64,000 bases of DNA, from assembly GCA_030737875.1 (NCBI GenBank), contig CM060910.1, forward strand, positions 66,286,501-66,350,500, read 5' to 3'. The position numbers and the translations under genes are program-made. Within the stretch, counting starts at the first letter, position 1; each line of letters opens with the position of its first letter. Of this stretch, positions 44,942 to 55,676 are shown piece after piece. The notes below the pieces were generated by a model. That model did no database searches, had not been told where the DNA came from, and saw only the letters and a program-made list of their open reading frames with translations. The stretch is from Allium sativum (Eukaryota; Streptophyta; Magnoliopsida; Asparagales; Amaryllidaceae).

Positions 44942-47900
44942 CTATTTTGGCTTCTTGCTCTTCTTTTGCTTCCCCAACTCCTCCTTGTCAACGCCTGACT
45001 GATCACCTTTTTTCCTCTTCCTCTTATCAACAAGAGGTTCTGGCGAAGAACTAGAGGATTGAGAGGCTAGTTGTGAAGTTATTGATCGGGAGGAAAATCT
45101 TATGACCAACCCGGTTTTGGGATCGATTTCAGAAATAAGGGGCACATATACTGGGTCCTATTCCCCTTTCATAAGGAGCAATTGCCTCTCCTCCTCAACC
45201 TGTTGATCAGCCAAGGTTTCACCACCACCTTTGATTTCGTTTGTAATAACAACATCATCCTCTTCATCCCCGTGACCACCTTCTGTGTCCTTCAAAGCAG
45301 CAATGACCTCGACATCTGCAGGAACATCAGTGCTGGGTACCACAGATGCCATGGTTACTTTTTCACCACCCTTAGTTCGCACTGAAGTTTCAGAAATTTC
45401 AGCATCAGTGCCTAAGGGGATATCAATTTTCTCCGCCTCTGCTTTCTTTTCTCCCCTTTTCTCGGTCAATGTAGCATCTGTATTACGAAAGGCACATGTT
45501 AGTAACTCAATAGGCTGCTCCACAGAACGGCGAAAAGTCATAACTGCTTTGGCAAATTGCAGGAAAAATATGGATATACCTTCAGCTGATATTTCATCTA
45601 AGTTTGCAGCTGAAACTCCGACAGCCGGAGGAGTTGGGCGTAAGGGAATTAACGGATCATCAGGATTATATTCCTCAACTTCGGGGGCCTGGAGTTCCGT
45701 CGCTGAGCTCGAGCCCTCATCAAGTTTGCTCTTGCCTTTGGCCTCAGTCTTTTCCCTTTCCACCTCTTCTCGGATTAAGCGTCTCCCCTCCTCCAAATCC
45801 TCGGGTTCTTTTCCTTTGAGGAGTCTCTGCATTAGCTGGCCTTCATCAATCTCACTAACCTTCAATCGCTGCTTCTCATCCTCGACAATTGCATCCCATA
45901 TGTTGGCAAGAGTAACGTGATAGTCTGGGATCCAAGAAATGTCTCGAGTTTTGATGACTTGGCCTAAGAAGTTGAATATCAGTTCCCCGAAACCTTCTAT
46001 TTCTTTTTCGGCTTCAGCTAGCTTGTCAGCAGTGGTGGAAGTTGATTCAAGAATGCTGTTAGCATTAGTCTCGGCAAGAACCGCTCGCCCCTCCGCCTGA
46101 ACGAGTTGGTCACTCAAGACCTCTTTTTCTTTCTGGGTAGTCGCAAGACTGTTTTCCAAGTTCGCTCTCTCGTTCTCCCAAACGGCCTTCTCAGCATCGA
46201 AATGACTCTGCGCTGCCCTCAAATCAGCATTGGCCATTCTAAGATCCTCTATTTCCTTTTTCAAAGATAATCGTTCTTGGCTGTTTGAATCCAGCTCGCT
46301 ATGAAAACGCTTCCTGGCTTCCTCCAATTCTGTCTTGTAGTTCTCTGTGTCTCGCTGAGCTAAAGCCAGTTGAGCCTGTGCATCCTCCAGTTCCTTTTCC
46401 ATTTTGCTCCTGGCTCTTTCACTATTCTCAATTCTCACTTTGGATCTGGCCGCGTTCGTTTCTAGATGATGGATGGCATTCGAAAGGTTAACGACATGCT
46501 TTTTCATTACATCATACTGTTTGGCTACATGGCACACATATCCTATCACCTCAGTATCCCAGTCCTTGGGAACCGGCTCAAGATCTGGTACAAACATCAT
46601 CCTCTCAAAGAAAATGTTGGGGAATTCCTTGCGTAAGCGCGCCAATCTAGCCTGATTCTCGGGACTATGGGTAGCATCTCGCGCAACGAGATTGTCGCAC
46701 TCGTGATCGTCAGGAGAGACTAGAGTTTCTTTTCCTTTCTTCGCAATCTTGTCATCGTCTTTATTTTTGTCCTATGACTCACGATGTTTCTTGGAAGATT
46801 GGATGTGAGAGGGCATACTTTTTGGAGGGGTTAAGTCCCTAGGAAGTTGCTTACCCCCATCCGGTGGCAATGGACGACTGTGAGGTTTCCCGGGACCATA
46901 CCTGGAAGGAGATCGAGATTGTGTAGGATAAGCTTGAGGAGGGTCGTGAGGCCGATAACTGTCCCTTCGCCGACTATCGCTGCGAGCAGGATTTGGATGA
47001 AGACTAGGTGTGCCTTCACGAAGAGAGCGATAAGAATATTATCGTTTGGGAGACATCTTTCCTGCAAGAGAAACAAGTACATATTAAAACCTTGAATACT
47101 GTTGGAAAAAAGTGTGGGGTCAGACAGTGCATGTGATTTGTGCATCTCATATAATTCCCCCTAATGGACCAGGGCCCGAAGTTAGGCTCGTCTAGGTAGT
47201 CTCTCGTTCTTCAACTGGAACAGTTGTTTCCTCAGAGATAGGAAAATATGGCTCCCCTTCGAAGTCTTCCTATGTATATACATCGTCGGGTATAGGAATC
47301 TTTTCAATTCTTTAAATAACTGCTCCTCTGTTAAATCATCGGGAGCGGCAGGCTCAACCGGTAGAGAGGCACTTGAGGGGGAACCCCTCGGAGAGGATGG
47401 GATTTCCTTAAACTCGTCAGCACGGGCCTCATCTCCTCTATATACATTTAAATATTCATCGTCCTGGTTAATTATCGGCGAAGGACTCTTATGAAGTTTA
47501 GTTGTCTCTGCTGCCTGTGACATTCCTTCTCCCTCGGTCGGGGGCACATATTTGTAAGGTTTGCCACCCGCGCCAAGTCCAAATCTTATGTCCAGAAGGC
47601 GGTGCTTGTGAAGATTCTCATCATTAATACATTTCTTGAACCTTAGGAAGTCGGATTTGATTTTCAGAAGGAGGGATAGTCGATTACTATACACCAAGCC
47701 CTCTGTCTTTGGAAAGGTATGATATGCATAGAGGAAAGAAGTATGTTAGTGCTTCGATTTCTTAAACAGATTATTCATTCAAAGGTTTAAAATTTACTTG
47801 ATTTAAGCCACCTTCTTGCACACCCAGCCTGTCTCTTTATATAGAACCAATCGGCCTTGGGATCCCCTATGTGGCTGTAACCGTCAGATAAGACCTTCCT

Positions 47901-48517
47901 ATTTACTACCGATTCGAAGAAAGAAAAATTTGGGGTTGCCGTAGAACGATGCTTGAAAAGGTAATAGAATTTTAAGTCTTTAAACGTGAGCTCAATTTGC
48001 AGGATTTCCGCATATGCGATGTATAAAGTGTATAGGGCTGCGTAGACATTGGGATGAAGCTGCATCGGAGAAATACCCAATCGTTTTAAGGTTTCAATGA
48101 CGATTGGAGGAAATGGAGGAATAGTGCCTACCCTGCACATGATTCACTGACTGTCATATACCCCTCCGGAGCCAGATGAGGTCTATCTTCGCTACCGGGT
48201 GTTCTCACATCATCCCAGGGGATCCCGTGTTTCAAGCAGATTTTCTTAAGCTTTATGTCATCTAGTTTGGAAGCTAAAGAGTCAGTGAATTTCTCTATTT
48301 CTAGTGCACCAGGAATCTCGTCGGGAGCTCGGTCGTCTACTTCAGACTCCTCATCAAGTGAGGTACTCTCAGATGAATCCGATTCTGTTTTTGCCTCATA
48401 TTCGGATTCAGAATCCTCACCCTCTGGGTTAATTGGAAGAACCTCGGGGTTGTGGTGCTCAGACGTCTCGGGATCCATCTCTGTTTCAGATCTTGAAGGG
48501 GAACGATTATCCGACAT
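44942..48517 (-). pseudogene. Tat-2 antisense gene (aORF), intron-containing, broken
   Basis: A long minus-strand coding region faces pol. It starts at ATG 48517 with an acidic Ser/Glu-rich segment. Past a frame break near 48135 is a domain (48110-47800) with FPPIVIETLKRLGISPMQLH, which I read as the plant 'putative gypsy type transposon' (Transposase_28-like) family. A 95-bp intron fits at 47797-47703 (GTAAAT...ACAG) and joins the frames to 47702-47182. A further exon seems to start at 47061 after TTGCAG, with a stop at 46774. The 46645-45158 stretch (495 aa) is rich in coiled coil (residues about 40-230). The end (45145-44942) is basic (KRKRKKGDQ) and nuclear-signal-like. Antisense ORFs after pol are known in the Tat lineage; the function is unknown. 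Confidence 0.75.
47703..47797 (-). other. Probable intron in Tat-2 antisense gene
   Basis: On the minus strand, donor A|GTAAAT and acceptor ACAG| flank 95 bp of T-rich sequence with stops in the reading frame. Removing it keeps the frame between the domain exon and the GLVYSNRL exon. Size and signals suit a plant intron. Confidence 0.6.
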
Positions 48518-48529
48518 TACTGTTTAGGC

Positions 48530-49576
48530 GAGTAAACATGAGAAATTAGAATATAATTACCCATCCCCCGTGTGTGCAAGTGCAAGTGTGTGTTTGTGCA
48601 TGCATAGGAAGAAAGCATAAAAGTTAACAAGATCATCGAGATATTAGTAGTTGTTTGCTGTAAAGTTATGCTGCTGATCAGTCCAAAAAGTCCGTCTCGA
48701 AGGCTCTAATCTAACTGTCCATTAATGTACCGGGCATAACTTGCATTGCTTATTATACAAGTTCATTGGATCGTTCAGCATTCGGGTTGTGGAACATCTT
48801 CGGATCGCATAGGGAGGTCCGGATCGTGGTACGTCTGCGGATCGTGAAATAGGCATATACTTGCAGCAGATAAGTTAGCTCATGAAGCCGCGTCACATCG
48901 GGTCGGGAACCGAATCGGATCGCTATACTCACCACCGCGATTCGATCCTTCCTCTAACGCATACTTCTTCCATCTTCACCCACCACGATCCGCTCCCTTG
49001 CCATTCCCACGATCCGCTGCCTCGCTATTCTCCTTCATCTCCGTTCTCATCCCTCCTCACTCGCGATCCGACCTGGTCAACCCTTTCCTCCCCTTCTTCT
49101 TCCCCTTCCTCTCCTCCTCTTCTCCATCGCGGAACGCGAGCAGTCGAACCCATAAGCCATGTCGCCTCACCAGCCTCCAAAACCTCGAACGCTACGAATT
49201 GCACCACTTTTTCCTCCTAAAATGGTCAAAAACTCAAAACAAACAAGGTAGAGTTACGTAGAGATATTCTTTTTTATAATTACCTTTTTGAAAAGGATGA
49301 AACAATTAGGTAGTTAGAGTATTAAAAATTAGGGTTTCGGCTTGGGAACGTGGAGGGGGTGGCGGCCAGCAGAAAGAAGAAGGAAGGGAAATAAAGAGGG
49401 GGGTTCAGGTTTATATAGATAAAACCGCGACCGTTAGTCTCCCCCCTTTTGTCTTACTCGAGTCACGGAAATGATGGACCGAGGGCCAAAGCCCAACCTG
49501 CTTCATGGAAAAGCCCATCACGATTCGAAGCCCGAAAACCCTCGTTTGACCAAGTCTAGCGTTTCACCACACGGAC
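48530..49576 (-). other. Tat-2 distal region: leader and promoter side of the antisense gene
   Basis: About 1 kb upstream of the antisense ATG. The region 48750-48930 repeats GGATCGTGG-like words. A minus-strand ORF of 60 codons (49207-49025) ends in an acidic Glu/Gly-rich run and could be an upstream ORF. A plus-strand ORF at 48882-49220 is Ser/Pro-rich only because it mirrors this. No Tat-2 3' LTR or polypurine tract is found before Chromo-1 begins at 49577. Confidence 0.55.
49410..49417 (-). promoter_or_regulatory. Likely promoter of the antisense gene (TATATAAA)
   Basis: ATCTATATAAACC on the minus strand, about 890 bases before the antisense ATG. Roughly 70-80 bases downstream on that strand is AAACCCTAATTTT (49341-49325), a telo-box-like AAACCCTAA element common in leaders and promoters of plant growth-related genes. 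Use of this promoter is inferred. Confidence 0.55.
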
Positions 49577-49817
49577 TGTAACACCCCGTAATTATGCTAA
49601 TATTAATATTCAAAAATTAAAGGATAACTAATCCGAGACGTGAGAATTGTGGGAAACGGGTTGCGCCATTGTGTTCATCTCGGAATTTTGGTTGAAATAG
49701 AGTCCGAGTTTGCATGAATTGGACTTCGTATGAAGAAGTTATGGCCATCGGAAGTTTCAGAAAATTCAAAACAGATTCAGAAAATTTAAAATTCAAAATT
49801 CGAAGTCAAACAGGCTA

Positions 49818-49835
49818 GGCGGGAAATTTCCCGCC
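49818..49835. promoter_or_regulatory. Palindromic E2F-like site in Chromo-1 5' LTR
   Basis: GGCGGGAAATTTCCCGCC is an 18-bp perfect palindrome made of two opposed TTTCCCGC cores, matching the E2F consensus TTTSSCGC. The 3' LTR copy (57941-57958) has one change in the right arm. It lies about 220 bp upstream of the TATA box. Binding is inferred from the consensus. Confidence 0.6.
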
Positions 49836-49845
49836 CAGCACCCCA

Positions 49846-49905
49846 AGTCGACTGGGCAGTCGACACCCCCCCCCCCCAAGGTCGACTGGGCAGTCGACCT
49901 AGGTG
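49846..49905. repeat. GTCGACTGGGCAGTCGAC repeats with poly-C run
   Basis: Two copies of the 18-bp unit flank a run of 12 C (49866-49877). The 3' LTR (57968-58040) has an extra, diverged unit and 13 C. Confidence 0.85.
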
Positions 49906-50040
49906 TCGCCCTGTCCAGGCGGCTAGGGTTTGACTGAGCCCAATCCTGAGCTGCTGATGTGTCTTTAGGGCTGAGTTGGCAAATTAAACGGTTCAAGTTA
50001 GTTCTAAGTTGATCTGACGGCCTAAATAAATCCTAAACTC

Positions 50041-50048
50041 TATATATA
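50041..50048 (+). promoter_or_regulatory. TATA box of Chromo-1 5' LTR
   Basis: CTCTATATATACC, unchanged in the 3' LTR at 58177-58184. A GC-rich leader starts some 40-60 bases later. Confidence 0.65.
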
Positions 50049-52550
50049 CCTAGGTAGTCTCTCACTTTAAACTCACATGAAAAATAGAATAGCCACCGCC
50101 AAACCGCCGCCATGGAACTCAGTCTAGCCGCCGCCAACTAAGAAGGAAGAAAGCTAATCAAAACCCTAATTCTACTCAACTCTAAAGCAAATCAAGACTC
50201 TCGTTCTCTTCTAATTGTGAGTATGATGATCTTAACAAGACTATTATTGAACTAATTAGATTAAGTTATGAATGGATTATAAGTGAATGATGTGAATTGT
50301 CATGTATGTTGTTGAAAACCTTATGCTATCATGTATGTTGTAAATCCTATGTTATGTGATGATGATATCCTATATGTTGTAAATCATGCTATGATGTTAT
50401 TGTATAGGTTGTAATTTTCTATGCTAAATTGTGATAAATCATACATGTTATAAAATCATGATGTTGTTATCTATGCTAATTAGTTCATGTTAATTAAGTC
50501 ATAATGTTGATATTATTTGGGCTATGTTGATTTATATGAAAAATCATATATGCAAGTATAGATTGACTAGTAAAGATTATGAACATATGCCATGACATCT
50601 ATTTAGATCTAGAATTATGACATCTAGAATTATGCTATGACATATGTGAATTCTATGTATTAGATGCTAGTTCACACCATCATTACGTTGCATAAAGCCA
50701 CATATGCAAGTCCATACATGAATTTGGATTATGCTCATATTATGAGAATTGTGACATTTAACCAAACAAGTTGACACCTTTAGATCCATAACATGTGTAG
50801 TTTTATGCAAGTTTCACCCCTATTATGATTAGATCTATTTTATTTGTCTATATGTTGTGATAATTTATCTTTGTGCTATGAGTTAGACTGTTCGAGTCTA
50901 ACGTATATTTTGCGTCGAATAAGCGAACGTATAACGAGGGGTAGGGGTAATATTAAGGATTTAATATTAAGAAGTTGGGGTGCAATTGATATAATTTTGC
51001 ATGCCATGAATGGATGGCCATAATTGAGTCAATTATGGACATCATTAAAAATCGGACTTAATTAATAATTTGAATAGGGAATTATTAAAAATGGGGTAAA
51101 AGATTATAAGTGTTAATCAATGCTCAGGACACGAGGTTGGACTCGTTTGTGACGTAAACCTGCCCGGACCCGCCCGGCAAATCCAATGGTCACAAATGTC
51201 AGCCCAATGTGAGAGGTCCTAGGCCCAAACTAAAGCATAACAGTTGTAAAGACACGAGGTCAGACTCTTTTATGGTGTAAGACTGCCCGGACCCGCCCTG
51301 CAAATCCAGCTGCCATAAATGCCAGTCTAATGTGAGAGGTCTTTATGAGGTTATGGCCTGAATGAATTAAGAAATACTTAACCATATAAACATGTAAGGT
51401 GGGACATGGGGGTTAAGTAGGTGCCTTGGGTGGCATGAGGAATCTAGTGGGTGCCCTTAGTGGCATGTGAAATACGATTAGTAAGACTTAACCAAACACA
51501 CATGTAAATGAACATGACTAAGAGGGTTAAGTGGGATGTACTAGTGGACAAGCTTAGGTGGGTAGCTTGTGGGGGCCCATTTCAACCAGTATCCCAAACG
51601 TATCTTTGTGGGCTCGACCCAAGTCGAGGACGGGACACGCATGCTGGGCTTGACTATAAGAGGCCAAAACGGGGTAGCGGTGGCAACGCAAGTCCAACGG
51701 GTTTCATATGCGTGTGTGGACCCGGGCTGGTAGGTAAGACGTTGTTGCATCGTGTAGGTATAAGTCGTGCATTCTCATGTTGTATCGGGTTGCCACTTTA
51801 GGGGAGTGATACACCCCACTGTGGGGCCAGCACGGGTATCTACGAGTAGGGAACCGATCGCAAGTGGGTAGTGGGGTACACCTAGTGGAGATAGGGGCAG
51901 GCGGCACTTATGTAGTCAGCTAGGGGTACACGAAGCTATAATTTCTAAGTGAAGCAAGTGGGATCGACCTTTAGGGTGACTGGTGCGGTGCAGTGTAGTA
52001 ATTATTCGTTAGTAATTAGGTGTGCCTTAAGTGTTATCTTTATCTGCTCTTCCATACCCAATAGTTCATAGACATTTCCTTGTTTTCCAGCTTATGCCTT
52101 AGTCTAGTTATTTTGATAATAGTATTGTTAGAATTATCATACTCGCCAGACTTTATGTCTGACCCCCTCTATTTCTATCCTTTTTCCCCCTCCAGGTCCT
52201 CAGAGTGGACCCAGATCTAGTGGAGTTTGATTGGATTGCTTTATCTCTTTGGGAAAGCTTGGACCGTTGAAGTAAAGTCCAGCTTGTTATCTTCTTTAAT
52301 GGCTATTTATGTAATGGGGTTATGTATTTTGTTTTATCAAGATGGATATTGTACTTGACTCTGATTTATGGTTTTTATGATGTAACAAACATGTTTAATT
52401 TCTGCTGCAATAAAATGAAGTTTTAGATTTCCAAGTACTACTTATTATCTGTCTTGTTGTAATTTTTATGTTCTATATTCACTTAAAACCTCCATGGAAG
52501 TTAATGCATTCCCTTTGTGAGTGACATTAATGGACGTGGGGTGTTACACG

Positions 52551-52562
52551 TGGTATCAGAGC
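52551..52562 (+). promoter_or_regulatory. Chromo-1 primer-binding site
   Basis: TGGTATCAGAGC, exact initiator-Met primer site, two bases after the LTR end. Confidence 0.9.
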
Positions 52563-52757
52563 TTAAGGTTACCAGAACAGATAATTTTTTTAGAAAAACT
52601 ATTTTTCTAAAGTATTTTTGGAAAAAGTGTTTTCAAAAACATGTCTTGATGAGTAATTTAAAGAGGAAAGTTTTTTTATGAAAAACATAATCCCCAATAG
52701 CCATATATCTTTATCTTTCGAATTCTCCATTTTGAATCTTTCCTTTTTTGTTTCAGT

Positions 52758-53680
52758 ATGGCTGAAGATCTTAACCTTCCGGATGGTGTAACGATACCCG
52801 GATGGTATAGGAGGTTATTAGAGGCTAGGGCCGCAACAAGTCCAGCCAATGTTCCTCCACCACCAGTTGCACTCGCTCCTCCTCCTCCTCGCACTGATAC
52901 TTTTGCAAAGACGTGCAAGGAATTTAAGGCTATGGGTGGAAAACCTTTTCAAGGGTCAGAAACGTTTGTGGAAGCTAGAGATTGGCTTAAAGAGGTGGAA
53001 GAATTGCTAGAAATCTTTGAAGTAGAAGAAGGGAGGAAAGTCAAATTAGCAGCTTGGTTAATGAAGGGAGAGGCCTCGTTTTGGTGGGAGGTCACTAATG
53101 GGGAGCGTCCTGTTGATTCTTGGGCAGATTTCAGGCGTAGGTTTGAGGCGAAATTTCTCTCAAGGGCAGAAGAGAATCTATATATGGAAAGGTTCTTGAC
53201 ATTAAAGCAAGGAAGCTCGTCAGTGAAAGAATATGTCAACAAATTTAATCAGTTAGCAAGGTTTGACTTGGACTTAGTGAACACGCCGGAGAAGAAGGCT
53301 CTGAGGTTCGTTAATGGATTGAATGAACCGTTGCAAGGGTTGGCTATGACCCACATCCCTATGGGGGCCACCTTTGAGAAGCTAGTAGACATGGCACTCA
53401 TGCACGAGGAGAAAGGCACTAAAGATGATAAGGCACCCGAGAAGAAAGGGGATCAGAAGTAACCACAACAGCAAAACAAGAAGGGTGGTAAAGACAATAA
53501 TGGCAAGGTAAATAAGAAATGCTTTAACTGTGGGACACCAGGCCATCTCAGCAAGGATTGCAGAAAGAAAAAGAAGACTAGCTTTTTTCACTGTGGTGAA
53601 GCGGGACATCTAATGAAGGATTGCCCAAAGAAGGGGCAGAGGGCAGGGTCTACCTCGGGAGGACAGGTGCAGGCTCTTAT
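52758..53680 (+). pseudogene. Chromo-1 gag
   Basis: The start is the ATG at 52758, about 200 bases after the primer site. The N-terminus is short (TIPGWYRRLLEA), followed by a proline-rich stretch, then a capsid domain over about residues 50-215 (WWEVTNGERP, FNQLARFDLD, THIPMGATFEKLVDMAL). A stop at 53460-53462 breaks the frame before the nucleocapsid. A CX2CX4HX4C zinc knuckle is at 53520-53561. A second knuckle near 53583-53628 has lost its first Cys (FFHCGEAGHLMKDC). The frame continues into protease without a gag stop in the ancestral layout, so gag and pol were one ORF. Confidence 0.9.
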
Positions 53681-54215
53681 GGCACCAGGGAAGGCAAGGG
53701 GACAAGTTCAGGCTCTCGCGGTCCCACCGCTGCAAGTACGAGGTAGAACCATTTCTGTTGAAAGCTTAGTTTTTCTATTTGATCATCCTGTCCGTACCTT
53801 ATTCGATTCAGGCGCATCGCATTCGTTTATCTCTACATCATTAGTTGAATCACTACACTTAAACACTAGTTTAGTAGAGGACCCCTTAGTTGTTTCGAAT
53901 CCAATTAGGGGCTCAGCTTATTTGTCCATGATGTGTTTGGATTTGAAAATTTCTATACTTAGCGTTGAGTTTAGAAGTGATGCTTATGTTTTGGGCTTCA
54001 CAGGCTATGGGCTAATTTTAGGAATGGATTGGTTATCCAGAAATGGGGTCGTTCTTGATTGTGAAAGGAGAGTAGTTAGGCTCATGACTCGCTTTGGCAA
54101 CACTCTCGAAATCTTTTGTAATCCCATAAATTCCGTTATGCTAAGTTATCTAGAATCGCTTGATGCGTCTGTGGAGAATCTACGATCTGTTAGAGTGGTC
54201 CGAGAATAGTCGGAT
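53681..54215 (+). pseudogene. Chromo-1 protease region
   Basis: Part of the open stretch 53613-54209. The aspartic protease active site reads LFDSGASHSFIS with DSGA at 53805-53816. The ILGMDWLSRNG motif near 54018 marks the end of the domain. A stop at 54207 separates it from RT in the same frame. Confidence 0.9.
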
Positions 54216-55676
54216 GTGTTTGAGGAGGTGAAGGGCTTGCCTCCAAAGCGGGAGATAGATTTTCGAATATATCTTGTGGATAATGCAAAACCAGTATCTT
54301 TGCCAGTACGCCACATGGCTCCTCGTGAAAGGAGGGAACTCAATAAGCAAGTGAAGGAGTTGCTTGAGAAGGGGTTCATAAGACGAAGTATATCGAAGTG
54401 GGGTGATTCAGTAGTATTTGCCATGAAGGCGGATGGGTCCCTTAGACTTTGTGTGGACAATAGAGAACTTAATAAACTTACTAAGAAAAACAGACACCCA
54501 CTGCCGAGGATTGACGATCTCTTCGATCAGTTAGTTGGCGCCTCAGTGTTTTCGCAGTTGGACTTAGCCACTGGTTTCCATCAGTTGAGAGTGGCTGAGG
54601 ATAGCATTGACAAGACTGCCTTCAGAACTCCGGATGGTTTCTATGAATGGCAAGTGATGCCCTTCGGTTTGACAAACGCCCCCGCATACTTTGTTGATCT
54701 GATGAGTAGGGTGTTTAGGGAGTACCTTAACAAATTCGTGGTAGTCTTTGTAGACGACATCTTGATCTTTTCTAAGGATGAAGAAGAGCATGCCCTACAT
54801 CTTAGGGAAGTGTTGGAGACCCTACGTGCGCATAACCTTAAAGCTAAATTTTCTAAGTGTCACTTCTGGAGGAAGGAAGTACGATTCTTAGGGCACGTGG
54901 TTTCCAAAGAAGGGATAGCTGTGGATCCCGCGAAGGTGGTGGCCATCCAAGATTGGAAGGTCCCTAAAAATGCTACCGAAGTAAGAAGTTTCTTGGGGTT
55001 GGCTGGCTACTATAGGAAGTTTATCAAAGACTTCGCAAAAACATAAGCTCCATTAACACGCTTGACGAAGAAAAACCTAGTGTTCACATGGGACGTAGAT
55101 TGTGATGATGCATTCCAACGTTTGAAGAGAGCTTTGACTTCAGACTCAGTCTTAGTGCTACCAGACGGGAGTAAGCCATTTACTGTTTATACCGATGCTT
55201 GTGGGACAGGTCTAGGCGCAGTCTTAATGCAAGTGGGAAGGGTAATAGCCTATGGTGGAAGGAAGTTGAGAGCGCGTGAGAAAAATTACCCTACACATGA
55301 CCTAGAGTTGGCCGCTATTGTTTTCGCGCTTAAGTCTTGGCGTCATTATCTTCTTGGCGAGAAATTCGAATTATTTACTGACCACAAATCGCTAAAATAC
55401 CTGTTCTCTCAGAAGGACTTGAACTTAAGGCAGCAAAGGTGGATGGAGTTCTTAGCGTCCTACGACTTCGAAATAACATATACCCCTGGCAAGGGTAACG
55501 TAGTGGCCGATGCCTTAAGTAGAAAAAGATTATCCTTAAGTCCTTTGTTTGTTGAGCGGCGAAACTTAGAATTCATTTCGATGTTTGACTTTAGACCATC
55601 CTTTGACTTTGTACCCGGTTTGCTAGCATCCTTGGAGGTCAGACCTACGCTTTTGGGACGGATTGGCGAGGCATAG
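54216..55676 (+). pseudogene. Chromo-1 reverse transcriptase and RNase H
   Basis: RT spans about 54290-54900, with the catalytic FVDD at 54747-54758 and [16 protein letters not shown] before it. The connection follows ([17 protein letters not shown]). A stop at 55044 precedes RNase H, 55062-55540, which has [13 protein letters not shown], the [16 protein letters not shown] motif, [11 protein letters not shown] and VADALSRK. Double stops at 55674-55679 follow. The domains are complete; only the stops break them. Confidence 0.92.

Larger units (their letters stand above)
36934..49576 (+). mobile_element. Tat-2: Tat-lineage Ty3/gypsy element with antisense gene, 3' end lost
   Basis: The element has its 5' LTR (36934-37616), primer site, gag, protease, RT, RNase H, archaeal-type RNase H, integrase and a long gene on the opposite strand. 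It inserted in the BigLTR-2 3' LTR after GTAGG (36929-36933); the uninterrupted counterpart is at 29430-29450. No copy of its LTR is found downstream. Its 3' LTR, and the returning target site, were removed when the deletion at 60319-60330 formed, after Chromo-1 had inserted at 49577. Gag and pol carry stops and frameshifts. Confidence 0.85.
49577..52548 (+). repeat. Chromo-1 5' LTR (2,972 bp)
   Basis: Begins TGTAACACCCCGTAATT and ends GGGGTGTTACA. It contains the palindromic E2F-like site (49818-49835), a GTCGAC cluster with a 12-C run (49846-49905), a TATA box (50041-50048), a GC-rich leader with CCGCCGCCATGG (50100-50115) and twin GACACGAGGT...CCCGGAC blocks (51126-51350). The 97-codon ORF at 51508-51801 recurs in the 3' LTR (59643-59936) and is LTR sequence, not a gene. 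Confidence 0.9.

Noticed and set aside
48882..49261. Ser/Pro-rich plus-strand ORFs as a possible host gene
   Set aside because: Low complexity, no start context or domain; explained by the antisense leader read from the other strand.
51508..51801. 97-codon ORF repeated almost unchanged at 59643-59936
   Set aside because: The similarity reflects the LTR pair, not protein constraint; both strands are open and there is no domain.
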